Positions 35,323-47,223 of a stretch of 64,000 nt of DNA are shown here, piece by piece (position 1 is the first letter of the stretch; the number at the start of each line of letters is the position of its first letter). The translations under genes and the position numbers were made by a program. The stretch is from Dermanyssus gallinae. Lineage: Eukaryota > Arthropoda > Arachnida > Mesostigmata > Dermanyssidae. Where the stretch lies: assembly GCA_003439945.1 (NCBI GenBank), contig QVRM01004791.1, forward strand, positions 1 through 64,000, written 5' to 3'. The notes below the pieces were generated by a model. It saw only the letters and a program-made list of their open reading frames with translations, did no database searches and was not told the DNA's origin.

Positions 35323-35481
35323 TCATCTACGTGCACGTCTATATGAAACACGCACATGCATAGGGCTGCATACAGCAAGCAAGTTAGTCAAGCCCGTCCG
35401 CATCTCCTGTTTCTGCTTCCCGAACTGGAGAAAATCCAAAGCGTTGGTGGGTGACGATTTCGCTGTGGCCGTATTCGACAT
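35323..35481 (-). repeat. Repeated short ORF unit, copy 1 (MSNTATAKSS...)
   Basis: On the reverse strand, an ATG at 35481 preceded by an ATT run opens a 52-codon frame beginning MSNTATAKSSPTNALDFLQF, with KQKQEMRTGLTNL following. The same peptide, with conservative changes, is encoded in the opposite orientation at 37441. I do not recognise a family. It could be a piece of a transposon or a duplicated gene fragment. Confidence 0.5.
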
Positions 35482-35599
35482 GTAATAATAATAATGACGA
35501 CGCCTATAAACCCACAGAAAGGACTGCTATCGCGTGAGGATTCCGTTTATGCAATTCTGACTCCATCTTGTAGTAGTAGTAGTAGTAGACTGGTTACTC

Positions 35600-35786
35600 A
35601 GTCGAGCCCGGGGGCGTGGTGGCATGCGTCTGCGCCTCGCGACCGGAGGAGACACATAGGTGTGCGGGTTCGAGCCCCACCGTTGCACCGATTTGTATTT
35701 ATGAAGGTCCGTCTGTAAGCAATGCGCAAAGCAGTCCCATGGACGTTAAATCTTGGCTGAGAGTCAGCACTGAAAGGATTTTTTTT
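35600..35786 (+). repeat. tRNA-derived SINE, family 2, with 16-bp target duplication
   Basis: A 187-bp insertion with an A-box-like tggtggcatgcg and a perfect B box (GGGTTCGAGCCCC, about 35668-35680), ending in a T-rich run. agtagactggttactc occurs immediately before (35584-35599) and after (35787-35802), a perfect 16-bp target site duplication. This places both ends exactly and indicates a fairly recent insertion. Confidence 0.85.
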
Positions 35787-36823
35787 AGTAGACTGGTTAC
35801 TCTAATAAATCCTCTCCTTGTAGTCGACTGTGGCTACTCTAATAATGATAATAACATATTGCAGTAAACTACAAACCTTATATGGTAGAGATAGTAGAAG
35901 TAGTAGTTGTTGTTGTAGTCAATAACGCTAGCATTGATGGTTGTAGCGACCAAATCCGAAAACTCGACCGGCGTTGAGCGCACTTTCCTGTAGGTATTGC
36001 ATACCATATACAGAGTCACGTGTGCGTATTCTACGCCATGCTCTTGACCATCTGGCCGCTGTACTCATCGAACGTGTGGAAGACGTCACGTTATAGTTAG
36101 GGGAATGGAGAGACAGATATAAAGAAGAATGGAGGGCAGACAAGGGTGAAAAAGCACAGCTGTGTAAATATAGTTTATATCTGACGCGAATTTACCGTCA
36201 CGACAACATTGCAACGGCGTTGGCTAATTGTAATGGTATGTATTATGTATGTGTATGTTAAAATGAGATTGGCAAGAGCCCGCGTAGCAGATGCGTGACT
36301 GTGTGGTCAGAAGTACGCAAATTAAATGACCACGCGTCTAGAAGAATGACTCCGAGAGTTTCGGCCTAATTAGACTTATTGTCGTCATCGCCACTGTCAC
36401 CGAGATTGATTGCTAGGATCAACAACAAAACATTGATTGTTTTTGTGATATTACTTTTATTGGTGTGAAACATCTGCAGCCGGGTTAAGCCAACTATGAT
36501 TCATTTACGCGCGAACATTGCCTAGCTGGATGCTTCCCACTTATCCAGGTCCACTGTGTCCACCCTCTCGTCCCAGCATCTCAGGGCCCAGCCTAGTATT
36601 GGCTCACCCTATTTCCTTGCGTAGTCCACACGAGTTTGCCTTAGTTCCTTTCTGGGTAGCGATGTAACAGGTATTTCCTGGTTGAAAAGCACAGTTCTAA
36701 GGCAGGTTAGCTGCCCTTTTTTGTCATTCGACATTTACCGTTATACTCTTTGTCTGTCCCGTTGTCTATACGTTGGCTTAAGGACTTTGTGCTTGCGTAT
36801 AATTATGCGCAGTCTCAACCCAC

Positions 36824-36834
36824 AAAGAGACAGC

Positions 36835-36882
<48 letters not shown>

Positions 36883-36893
36883 GCTGTCTCTTT
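36824..36893. repeat. (TA)n array flanked by perfect 13-bp inverted arms
   Basis: aaagagacagctt at 36824-36836 and aagctgtctcttt at 36881-36893 enclose about 21 TA units. Perfect pairing. Confidence 0.9.
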
Positions 36894-36910
36894 TATTATT
36901 ATTATTATTA

Positions 36911-36972
36911 TTCAAATTAGCCATGACATGAAAACAATCTGTACACGGACAATTGTCTTACGGCAAATCTTA

Positions 36973-36980
<8 letters not shown>
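36911..36980 (+). repeat. SINE family 1, 3' tail fragment
   Basis: aaattagccatgacatgaaa...acggacaattgtcttacggcaaatctt closely matches 40206-40270 of SINE copy 2. It starts after an ATT run and ends in poly(A) followed by a TA array. Only the tail is present. Confidence 0.6.
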
Positions 36981-37014
<34 letters not shown>

Positions 37015-37440
37015 CGTTATTTCATATTTATCCTTCCACAGAAGCCTTTATATACTACTGAGCGAGATACTGAGATATACAATACTGAGCAAGAGCTACT
37101 GACTCGGAACCTAAGACTGCGAAGTTTCCTGACATACCAAGCCTTTGTAGACGCGCTCTTCAAAGACCACGAATCCTGGTTTATGGCAAAAAGTTTGGCA
37201 GAATTTGTCTCCTAGACAAAAAATAACCGCCGCACAAAGTCGAGCAGCCTTAATGGCAAAATAAAGTTTCCACGTGAAACAAGGGGCAAAGAGGGCGACT
37301 GGATTTTAGGTTTGTTGGGCTTGAACAACGACGCCAGGAGTGCATCGTGCGTTTTACCAGTTAATCTCTCAAACAATATGAATATATATATACGGTTTCG
37401 CTTCAGGCGTCACAGGGGTCGTCATTATTATTATTATTAC

Positions 37441-37587
37441 ATGTCGAATACGACCACAACGAAATCGTCAGCCACCGAGGCTTTGGATTTTCTCCAGTTC
37501 GAGAAGCAGAAACAGGAGATGCGGACGGGCTTGACTAGCTTGCCGTATGCAGCTCTACGCATGTGCGTGCATTTAACGAACTTGTAG
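37441..37587 (+). repeat. Repeated short ORF unit, copy 2 (MSNTTTTKSS...)
   Basis: The + strand ATG at 37441, again directly after an ATT run, opens a 48-codon frame (MSNTTTTKSSATEALDFLQF, then KQKQEMRTGLTSL). About 33 residues align with copy 1. Both copies read away from each other, 2.0 kb apart. Confidence 0.5.
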
Positions 37588-37707
37588 ACTTGTGGTAAAG
37601 TCTGTATTAATAAATAGCATCGAATGGTTTTCGGGGGTTTTATTGCTGTTTGGGTGCTACAATGGTATGAGCTTATTTTAACCTTCGCACCCCCGGTCCA
37701 ATTCGAA

Positions 37708-37812
<105 letters not shown>

Positions 37813-38649
37813 CGAATTTTGCATTTCCTAACTTTCACGACTCTCTTTGTTGTCTAGATGTTGACGTAGTTTGTAACTGATGAAAGGCCCTTGCGACTTA
37901 TTTATATCCATTCACTAGGGCTGGATACAATACACTCCAGAAATGCATGATCTAGGCGTTTGGGTCGCAGTTCATGCAGTTGTTGTAGATTGATGGGTTA
38001 CTACGTTTCTTCTGTTACTCAATGTTTCGCGGATGGCATTTCTACTCGGCCTGCTCGTTCAGAACTGGCAATAACTTATAGGACCATTGCTGTCACTGCA
38101 TGCGGTCCCACTGGACAATCTACAACAGCCTTTCGGTGCAGTGCGAAGATGTTTTTTGCCAGCATATGCTTTCATAGGCGATTTGTCAGCGGCGATAGTC
38201 TAAGTCTTATGTTGTTTGTTGAACAGAGTAGGTGTCAATTCATCGTCGTCTATTCGTATTCCTCCAGTTTACTCCTACATGTTTGTACAACGGCACACAC
38301 TTTCGAGGCCCTTCCATCTCGCAGTTTTAGACGATTATAAGTGTGGTGGTGGCGACTCTCGACTGCAAGCAGCCATCTGCGTCCTAACTTTATTCCTGTG
38401 GCGGCTGTTTGTTTTGCTCTGGGTATCCCTTCATTTAGCGTGCTTCGTTGAAGTTTGTTGCCGAGAAAGTTTGATGCCACCAGGTACCATTCTCGTACCT
38501 CTGGCTAATACAAGAACTAAAGTATAACCGACCGACAAAATGAAGTGTCTCTCTTTGTCGGTCTCTTTGCCAACTTTGGAGTAGGCGCATTGTTAAGATT
38601 TCTACTTTGTTTGGATAAGGCGTTCCGGAGAGGAGCTGTGTCTCCTCGC

Positions 38650-39460
38650 GTTTGTGCACAATTTTTGTTCTAGATATAAAGCTCTATATACCACAGAGTG
38701 TTAAACATCTTTTGTACGCAGACAATCTCATAATATATAGTGCGCTTGACTCAACGCCAGTGTACACAGCACTGCAGTCCGCTGTGAACGATGCCAGCCG
38801 GTGGTGCATTAACAACGGTATGCAGCTTCTCCGTTCATAAGTGCCTTGTTTTAAAACACGCCTCCTCCAAGCTAAACTATCTATTCAGTGAGTCAATACT
38901 ACCAAATGCTAATGTGACGCGGGATCTTGGAGTCTTTGTCTCGACGGACCCCTCATCTTCTCGGAGCATATAAGAGAACTCAAGTCAAAGCAGCATCTAT
39001 ACTTGCGAATATTTTGTTTCGCTATTTCATTGCTAAAGAGCCGCCTTCGGTGTATCTTCGTTTGAACTAATCGACTGTGTAGTACAAACGCTTATACTGT
39101 TCGCCGTATCGCATTCACATTTGTGTCAATACAGAGATATATGATCGACGGTGTGCAACGGAGTTTCCTAGAGAGATTTCGCAAAAGTTGCGATCTCGAA
39201 TTGAACGATATTATTTTACCGCCCTTAATGGACACACTCAAAAGTAATGCCAAACGGATATTAAGCTTATTTTGTGGGTGCGAGCAACTTTATTGATCGT
39301 TTCTTTGAAGTACGGCCGAACACTTATAAACACACACAATACCATGTACACGCCTGGCGCATAGCCAGGGATATTCACACCAGGGCGACTGCGCAGGTCC
39401 CCTGCGGCCAGTTTTTCTTCACTCTTTTTATTTTGCGAATGAAGGAGCTTCTATTCTGAG
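38650..39460 (+). pseudogene. LINE reverse transcriptase relic with YADN in place of YADD
   Basis: The + strand reads SVKHLLYADNLIIYSA, then LQSAVNDASRWCINNGMQL. After a frameshift near 38825 it continues HKCLVLKHASSK and NANVTRDLGVFVSTDPSSS. The active-site box is YADD in functional enzymes; here the second Asp is Asn, which removes a metal ligand. The LGV block and following degraded sequence fit a CR1/Jockey-type RT. Later frames to 39459 are broken. Confidence 0.7.
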
Positions 39461-40076
39461 AAAGCGGTCAATGTCCCGCTGCTGCTGTTGTAGTAGTGTC
39501 TCGCCGGATCAGTGCTGCGTTGGGCTACCTGCGTGTTTGCGCTATATTGTCGAACCTACTCTCCGGCTAACGGCTATGTATGCCTGAGAATTTTCATAGC
39601 TTTGATTTTCCACTCTTTAATAGGTACGTGATTCTCAAAGAAGAAACCTTCAAGTCGTCTGCATGATTTTCCACCTTTAGCCCATCTGCCACATTGCCGT
39701 ATCGTGCCACGTGCCATGAGGACACTATGACCGTAATCGGCGGCAGTTGGTAGGGACTCGCTAACTGAGTGGAGTGGAAGACGATTGAATGACCCGTCTT
39801 CACAACCAAGCACTCTTCTATGCAGAAACCTCTCAAAAGTTAGAAAACGAACTAATCTAAGTTGAAGCTAATCTTGGAAACGACACGTCCAGGCTTCCAC
39901 AATGCAATCGAATCAATGAATAAATATGATATGTATACACGTTTAGGCTTATCTTGGCTTTCCCGTAACATGTCGTCGATCGAGTAAGATCCGACTGCAA
40001 TTAGTCCAGTTGCGCATGTTTGCGTTAGGTTAGGCGGTTCGCTGAGATATTGATAGCGCTAATGCTGTGCAGATGT

Positions 40077-40275
40077 TGCCCGAGCAAGATAGCTTAGTGG
40101 CAAAGCCTTTGCCTTGCATTCAGGAGGACTGGGTTCGAGACTCAGAGCGGCCACTCCTAAGTTTGCATGGTTTCCAATTTAGACAAGGTAAATGCCGGAG
40201 TGGATTAAAAATTAGCCATGACATGAAAAACCGTACACGGGCATTTTTAGCCTTACGGAAAATCTTCTAAAAAAA
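40077..40275 (+). repeat. tRNA-derived SINE, family 1, copy 2
   Basis: A box TAGCTTAGTGG at about 40089-40099 and B box GGGTTCGAGAC at about 40130. The body is the same as copy 1, ending in ttacggaaaatcttctaaaaaaaa. A possible 6-bp target duplication (agatgt) flanks it at 40071-40076 and 40276-40281. Confidence 0.75.
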
Positions 40276-40281
40276 AGATGT

Positions 40282-42863
40282 CAATCCTGCGGGTGCTGGT
40301 GTCGCTGCCCTAGCATTTCTTTGGCGCGTTCACTTCATGTTCACACGAAAACGTCGAGGGCAGAGGAGCAGACAGCATAACAAAGTGGAGTCAGGTCTCG
40401 GTGATCAGTCTCAGCAAAGTCTAGACACAAAGTCTGCGAAATGGCGTCAGCAGCAGCGGCGAGATCCGCCGTCTCATGCGTCGTGAAAGTAGCACGAGGC
40501 CAATTTCTTGTTAAGTTCGATAAGTGTGCCTGCCGCCTACAAGACAAGAGCACGACCGACTCAAGCTGAGCTAAACTTGATTCCCAGTGTGTGTTCTTTT
40601 CCCACACCACTCATTCGCTTTTGGGTTTTTAGATCAACATCTGTATAGGAACTAGCGATAGGAGGAATGACTACGATTATGTTTTAGTTATCTTTTAACA
40701 AACTACTGTGCCCTGTTCCTCTATGTATTTCAAGCACTCTGCCGCCAAACAACATGAAAAATGAATAGATTATTTATAGAATCATAGCAATACTAATATG
40801 ACTAATTAAAACAATTGTTATACTTCCAGGCCATCCGTATCACACACACACACACACATCTAGGAGAGGAGCGCAACGCTTTACCGCGTGTTAACGAAGG
40901 ATTTTCAACGCCCGCATCTGTCCGATGAGAGTTCGTTGTTAGAAGAAAATGATTTACTTATACAATCAGCATTGTAATCCACTCTCAGTTTTAGGCAGAC
41001 AAATACCAGCCTCCCGCATACGCCGTCGTCAAATATAGCCCCGAGGATAAACGTGACAGCGACTTCCGGGAAACCGCCGCTTCTCTAGCGTCTTAATCCC
41101 TATGCGTGTAGTCTTTGCTGTCATGCACCAACTGGAGTTCTCGAGACTCTAGACGCTTGCGCTCAGCATATGAGAATGGCGAGCTGCAATCGCTCAGATG
41201 CAGCTGTCCTTCGTATCGGCATAACTAAACATATGTAACTGCTGCTGGGTGTTTGTAGGCAAGACTAAACACATGGGAGAAATGTTAGGAGACATGTTGA
41301 AAGCATATCTAAACCGGACAAAAGGCACCCAATATTTAATCTCTAGTAGTTGCTCCTATACAAATATGTATATGTAAAATTAACGTTAAGGACTTACCTA
41401 AGGACAAACAAAACGTATTACATAGTTAACCTGTACACGCGGGGTGATACTCTTCTATCATGCGTACGACACCAGGGAGCAGGGATCGGCCTGAGTGTGT
41501 CAGGGCACTGCTTGACTGAACGGACGTAGGAAAAGCACCCATATATCTTTTTGTAATATAATTTTATATCAATCATACTATAACGATAATTGCATTGCAC
41601 CAGGAATTATCGTTTTCCTTTGTTATATTCGCACAATATGCTGAAGTGTGCGAAAACCGAGACAAGCGCCTCCTAAGGATGGCTCAGCCAAAGATGGCTT
41701 GCAGGGCAGCTAGAGCAGTCGTCAGAAGGCAAAGGAACCAGCTACTTCGCGTTTCTTATTTGATCTAGATCAAATATATTGTAAGCATTCGGCGTCAGGC
41801 ATATGCTTTTCCTTCTCTAGATTGTCAGTATGGTAATCAAGTGTACGTTTTCGTTGTCAGGAACTGCATGTCCTTGCCATACGAGCAGTCTGCTGTCAAT
41901 TTTGTAGAGTAAAACTCTGTTGATTTTTGCTTCGTTCGAAAAAGACGATCGAAAGTCAATGCCTGACCTATGCTAGTCGAACTGACATTAGGACGTATAG
42001 ATTCTGAAAAAACTGAAACACACTCGAGGCTGGTAGTCTGGGAATCCGAATAAGCACCCCGCGGAAACGCCTTTTGACTCTCCTATTGCAGAGCAACTGT
42101 GTCCGAAAATGCTAACGTGCCAATATTGAAGCTAGCCTTGACATACATATTTCAAAAATACCCTGGAAGAAGTTTTCGACTCAGCGGGAAACACGGGTTG
42201 CAGTACTCACATAGCCAGACTCATATAGTGCATACTTCGGCCTGCCAACCAACGTCCAACCTCTATGTATGTACAGCCATTTTGAAGCATCGACATATGC
42301 CGCGCAATTCCATTCTTTGAGATGCTGACGTCGTTCGGTCGTGACGATGGCTTCTGCGACGATTCATGTTCTCACCCATGCCGCGCGAGTCGCCATGCAA
42401 CTCTGTTGATGCCAACATAATGTAAGGCGCTGTAGACCTACTTGCCTCGAGCTTGTCTGAAGGTCACCTCTGCAAGCGGGTGAAATTGCAAAGTTGTCTA
42501 TCGGCCGGCTAGACGTATCAATAAGGCTTCTCGGTGATAATTTCGCAAATAAGCTAGGTAGCAGGCTTCATTCAGCAGTCCTGATGTTGAGCACCAATCA
42601 GTTTTCGCTCTCGCTAAACTTTTCGATCAGCTCGCTCGGGTTCCAACTCGCGTATTCAGCCACATAAACCTTCTAGTAGTTCGACTTTTGGTATACGCAC
42701 AATCATTTTTTGGTGGTTGTACCTCCAATGCCGTCCAGAATAAACCTATCTATATGTACTACGCGGAGAGGAGGTCGGGCACTACACATCTAACAATGAA
42801 GAGATGCTGCGACGAAAGAGATCAATAGAGTAAACTATTCGATGTTTTGTGCTTTATTTTCAG
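40282..42863. other. No gene seen upstream of the first coding exon
   Basis: Unique-looking sequence with a CA run at 40842-40858. No promoter motif could be tied to the exon that follows, and the acceptor at 42863 implies a spliced leader exon further upstream. Confidence 0.35.
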
Positions 42864-43040
42864 GTCGGCAGATCGGTGATCCGAGCTTCGCCATGCCACT
42901 GAGCCGTGCAGCGATCTCTTGCGCGTTCTAGGTATCACCTTGAGCTTCAAAACAGTCACGAGCGTAGAGCGCAGGTAGATTCAATACGCTTCGAGTCTCA
43001 CCACACTACCACTTGCGGTCAAGCGCGTGCGGCTGAAGCC
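42864..43040 (+). promoter_or_regulatory. 5' UTR part of the first coding exon, with acceptor and uORF
   Basis: A T-rich tract ending in ttttcag gives a good acceptor at 42863, so at least one non-coding exon should lie upstream. The region holds an ATG at 42893 that opens a 13-codon reading frame closed by TAG before the main start. An in-frame TGA at 42900 excludes extension of the main ORF to the left. Upstream ORFs often reduce translation; that is general knowledge and is not shown here. Confidence 0.45.
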
Positions 43041-43220
43041 ATGGCGAACGTAACCGCCGAAGCCTCTGGGTCCGGCGGACCTGGCGCTGGTTGTGAATCT
43101 CGCGGATACCAGGCTGTTGGTGAAAGTGAAACTCAAGCCGAAGCACAGGCTTCACGAAGTGATCTTCCCGCGCAGAGGGCTGACGTGCCTGGTCACAACG
43201 AGCTCTTCAACGAGGACAAT
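43041..43220 (+). CDS. SLC12A8: SLC12A8-like transporter, first coding exon (N-terminal cytoplasmic tail)
   Basis: This exon encodes 60 residues and ends with NEDN directly before a strong splice donor (gtaagt at 43221), in phase 0. The ATG at 43041 lies in a strong Kozak context (gccATGG). It is the first in-frame ATG after an in-frame TGA at 42900. The peptide is hydrophilic, rich in Ala, Gly, Ser and Glu, with no signal peptide or membrane segment, as expected for the cytoplasmic N-tail of a cation-chloride cotransporter. The exon seems to begin at 42864 after a polypyrimidine tract and cag, so its first 177 bases would be 5' UTR. That UTR carries a 13-codon upstream ORF at 42893. Joining it to the exon at 55222 keeps the frame. 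The tail alone has no recognisable family motif; the assignment depends on the second exon. Confidence 0.72.
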
Positions 43221-43466
43221 GTAAGTACTTACATATATGCTGGTGGCGGTGATGCAACAGCCGATTACTAACCGGCCTAACGGAAGGCTTCTTTAGCTAT
43301 TGTCTATACCCGTGAACATCTGCGCATGCATGGTTGAAGGGAGACATCGCTATTTTTTTGTTCAATTGAGAGTGGAGTAGGCACAAAACGTTTGCAGTGT
43401 AAATTTATTGCTATCTGGGTTATGCATGACAAATAGCATGAACCTCTTTAAATTTCACCTCTCTCT

Positions 43467-43506
43467 CTATATATATATATATATATAAATATAAATAAAT
43501 AAATAA

Positions 43507-43591
<85 letters not shown>
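43467..43591. repeat. Long (TA)n/(TAAA)n array in the SLC12A8 intron
   Basis: TA units with a central aaataaataaataaat stretch (about 43485-43507), just left of the 929-bp inverted-repeat element. Confidence 0.95.
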
Positions 43592-43599
<8 letters not shown>

Positions 43600-43654
43600 A
43601 GTCTGCTTCTTAATATAATGTCTTGAAAAACATATAGCGCAGGTCAGAAGAAGC

Positions 43655-44583
43655 GACATGGTCGTTTAGAAGAGAATTTGCACAAAAAAAAAGCTGTTTT
43701 ATTAGCCTTCACTCCCAATACCTGGTAAAATTACAACCTTACGATAATTCATAGAGCTCAGCTAACGCATTTAGGCTAATGCGCTATTCATGACGATTTT
43801 AGTGCTAAATATATTGCAATGCGAGCCGTGGCTGTGGAATAATTAAGATTTTTCGGCAGGCATGTCGATATTGAGTACATGCATAAATGACTAGGTGGCG
43901 ACGTTGTGGCTGTAGCACGGCAGGTCGACGGTAGTGAACGTGCCTTGATATCGTTAGCAGAGTCGCTGGGCAGCCGTCGGTATGTCGGGGTTGTGTATGA
44001 TGGTGTCGATGTTGTGGCTGTGAACGACGCTTTGGTCATTGGATTAGTGCATGTTCGCCAATACGTTCTGTCGGCTGTCGCGTCATCTTACTGGCGCGCC
44101 GTCCTGGAGTATCAACATTATAATAGGTGGTTGTGCTGTTGTTGTTGTATTGTGGATAGCTCCATCACAATAGCACATCGATATGATTTCCGAGAGAGGG
44201 TGGAGCAGTAGAGTGGGCAAAGGTAAGCTCGACCGATTCTGGTGAATGGTTTGCGGAGACACATTTAGAGAGCAGCTACTGTAAGATAAAATACATTGGT
44301 GTGTGTGTGTGGTTCTAAAGCTATGAACAGTGGCTCATTTGTTAGAGTTATGCTCGCACTCAATCCCGACAAGCCGGCCAAAAATCTTAATTACTCCGCA
44401 ACCACGGATTGCATTGCTATAGATTCGGTACCAAAATTATCGCCATACGATACGCATTTGTCTGAAAGTATTAGTTTTGAGCGCTGTAAATGGTCGTAGG
44501 GTAATAACTTTGTTAGGTATTGGGCGTGAAGGCTAATAAAATAACTTTATTATTTTGCAAATTCTCTTCTAAACGACCATGTC
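43655..44583. mobile_element. 929-bp element with about 215-bp inverted repeats, intronic
   Basis: The left end, starting gacatggtcgtttagaagag at 43655, and the right end, finishing in its complement at 44583, are imperfect inverted copies over about 215 bp (to 43868 and from 44365). Shared blocks include gttttattagccttcac and aattaagatttttcggc. The middle (about 490 bp) has no recognisable transposase; the largest frames are short and Ser/Thr-rich. This is the structure of a foldback-type or non-autonomous DNA transposon. I found no clear target duplication and cannot name the superfamily. Confidence 0.72.
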
Positions 44584-46414
44584 ACATCTTTTGCCGGCGG
44601 TATACGTTCTTCGGAGGAAGCAGAATTCTCTCACAAACATTTATAGGAACACTGGTTGTTTCAATTGCACAATTTGGGCTCTTATGTCGGACAATAACAT
44701 CAATGTCACTGATTTTAGTAATATAACTCTCACTCCGAAACATGACTTCTCAAAGACCATGTTCCATTAGAAAAAACACTTGCTTGAACAGGCTCTACAC
44801 GTCTCTATATCAACCCTAAAAAAACCGGACACCCTTTGTATATGCTTCAGTTTGTAAAGAATGTAAAAATAAAATACTTGCATTCTTAGAGCATATATTA
44901 GAGTCGCACTTAATAAGTCGAGAGAAATTCGATAATATTATTACGAAAGTTAGTGAATCAATGCAGGAGTTCTGGGCGTAGTTCCGTAATAGGTCCGAGT
45001 AGTGCTTAAAAAAAAACCTGAAAAAGTAATACTGCTTGCATTATGCGTGTTTATTTAGGGTTTGACGAAAGCAGCATAGGCTGAAAAGACGGCAGGGTTC
45101 GATTGTTGTTATTAGAAGTCTGGCAGCTGCTGATGTGAAATATGGTATTGCGCAAGTTATTTCATTCGCTATAGCAATATCGATATCGCCTTTAGCGGCG
45201 TTTTTGTTGCCTATCATTAAAGTCAACGTAGAGCCAGTGAGGCAGCAAAGTGGCGACACCCGCTTGGTCTGAGAGAGAGCAAATAACATTATCGCCCTAC
45301 AGCGACAGCCCCGGAAACGCCGACCTTCTGTTAATCGGGAACACAAAAAATAGTTGAGATAGCTTGCGTCTATTAAAATCGAGATTACAAGACGATAAAC
45401 GCCTCGATGTTGTTGTGCTTGCGGTATGCCTGCTGACGATCGAACAAAAAAAGCTTTGTGGCGAGGGGAGGATAGGAATATTTGACTTCAAGGCCACGAA
45501 ACATCCGGCACATGGCGGCTGTTATGATAGTAGACTCTGTTTTGCAAGTAGACGCGTTTCTTGCTTCGCACACCTGGCCGCGTAGGCCATAGCCTAAGGC
45601 AGGTGTTGATCTTTGATCAAATTCTTCATTGGCCCTGTGGTCGTGTCAGGACGTACACACGTCATCACACTGCAATCAGTCTTCCTATCGTTACGCTGAT
45701 ACGACTCAGATGTAGCTCAGTGCGGCAGGAACGCGAACGCCAGGAAGTTGGGTTCCGTTGGAAAGTGAGTAAGACACGGATGTACGTCAGCCACTCAGCG
45801 TGACCGAGACGAAAATGGTCATGGACCTCGGTCCTTATTCGGTCTGTTTACCTTAATTAAGGGATACAAGAACGAATGCCAGACGCCGCCCCAACATTGC
45901 TCGAAAGTTACTTCTCATTAACTAATTGTTGTAATTGTTTTGCATAGCCATACTGGTAGAGTTAATCGAGGGAAACGGCTATCCTTCACAGTAATGTGCC
46001 GAGCCTTTTCTATTGTGAGAAATGTTGCGCTTATTCAACTCGACTCTGCTATCGTCTTATGATTCGCAGCCGTGACTCATTGCCTGTGAGACCGGATAAC
46101 CCAAACATATGCATACATCAAACTAAAGGTTGCCAATGCTGTCAGCCTTCGACAACGCGCTATTAAAGTCGGCAAATCCGCCAACCGGCAACTAAGTTTA
46201 GGCAAAGCAAAGGCCGAAAAATGCGCCGCCTGCGGATGGCATACACCTTATTTCGAATCCAGAGTAGGACCGAAAGAAAGCTAAGCCCACATTGAACTTA
46301 GCTTGTTACTACAAGGGTATTTTAGTTATACTAGACAAACTGATCACCGACAAAGTAGTGGGTGGTAACGTAACAGCGAAATGTCAATTGTGTCGTACAG
46401 CCGTTATGTTGACG

Positions 46415-46580
46415 GACCGGTTGAGCTTGGTGCATTCGCGTGCGCCTCGCGATTGAAGGAGACACATAGGTGCATGGGTTCGAGCCCCACCGTTGCACAT
46501 TTATATTTGTGGGGTCCGTCTTAAATGCGAAACCAGTCCCGTGGACGTTAACTGTTGGCTAAGGGTCAGCTCGAAAAAGT
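46415..46580 (+). repeat. tRNA-derived SINE, family 2, copy in the SLC12A8 intron
   Basis: tgcgcctcgcgattgaagga, acacataggt, gggttcgagccccaccgttg and cagtcccgtggacgttaa match the copy at 35600. The B box is intact. No clear target duplication seen. Confidence 0.75.
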
Positions 46581-46750
46581 AAGTGAAAATAAAACGGGTA
46601 GTTATAAAGACTTCTGCTAGACTTCTGTCGACCACCCGGCCATTTGAACGCAGTATGGCGAGTAGCAGTGATCGTCTCTTTGTTGGTTTCCCTATCAAAA
46701 GCAGTGCAACATCAACACTGCCAAACCAGACTCGAATAAAAGGTTGTCGT

Positions 46751-47176
46751 TTACGTATCGTATTCTATGTGCTCATCTATCTTTCTATCTCGATCTACTC
46801 TCCTGTAGTATCCGCCAGGCGTCCCATCAATGGACAGCAGGCCATTGGTGATATTTCTTTTTCTTATTCGGGCATTCGGGATTCTAAGACTAGCGTGGGT
46901 GCACGGCGGGATTGTTACAAAGGGAAGCTTTCTCATTGAGGATTTGGATAATCCGTAGGCGGCAGTGAAGGCGTATTCCAATTCCTCAATGAGAGAGCTC
47001 ACCGTTGGCCTATCGGCCGGAGTCAAAGCATCTGTTCGGCGCTCGAGAAGAAAGGTCTGAGGTTCCCAATCCGGTTCCGAACTACCGCCGCCGCCTGACT
47101 CAGTGCCGACATCGGCTGCCGCTGCACTATATCTCTCCACCACACGCAAACGTATTGGTGGAGGGCGACTTGCTCA
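46751..47176 (-). other. Unrecognised reverse-strand open frame
   Basis: The frame is open from 47173 to a stop at 46751. No ATG lies near its start, so it would have to be an internal exon or chance. The first two thirds have mixed composition (SGGGGSSEPDWEPQTFLLER, TPADRPTVSSLIEELEYAF). A gtgagc donor-like site falls inside it, just after ADRPT. A competing + strand frame (47005-47223) overlaps. I recognise no domain. It lies inside the SLC12A8 intron on the other strand. Confidence 0.2.
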
Positions 47177-47223
47177 CCCTAGAACTAGAAGAATCATATG
47201 GCATGTTCGTAATGCGAGACTAA

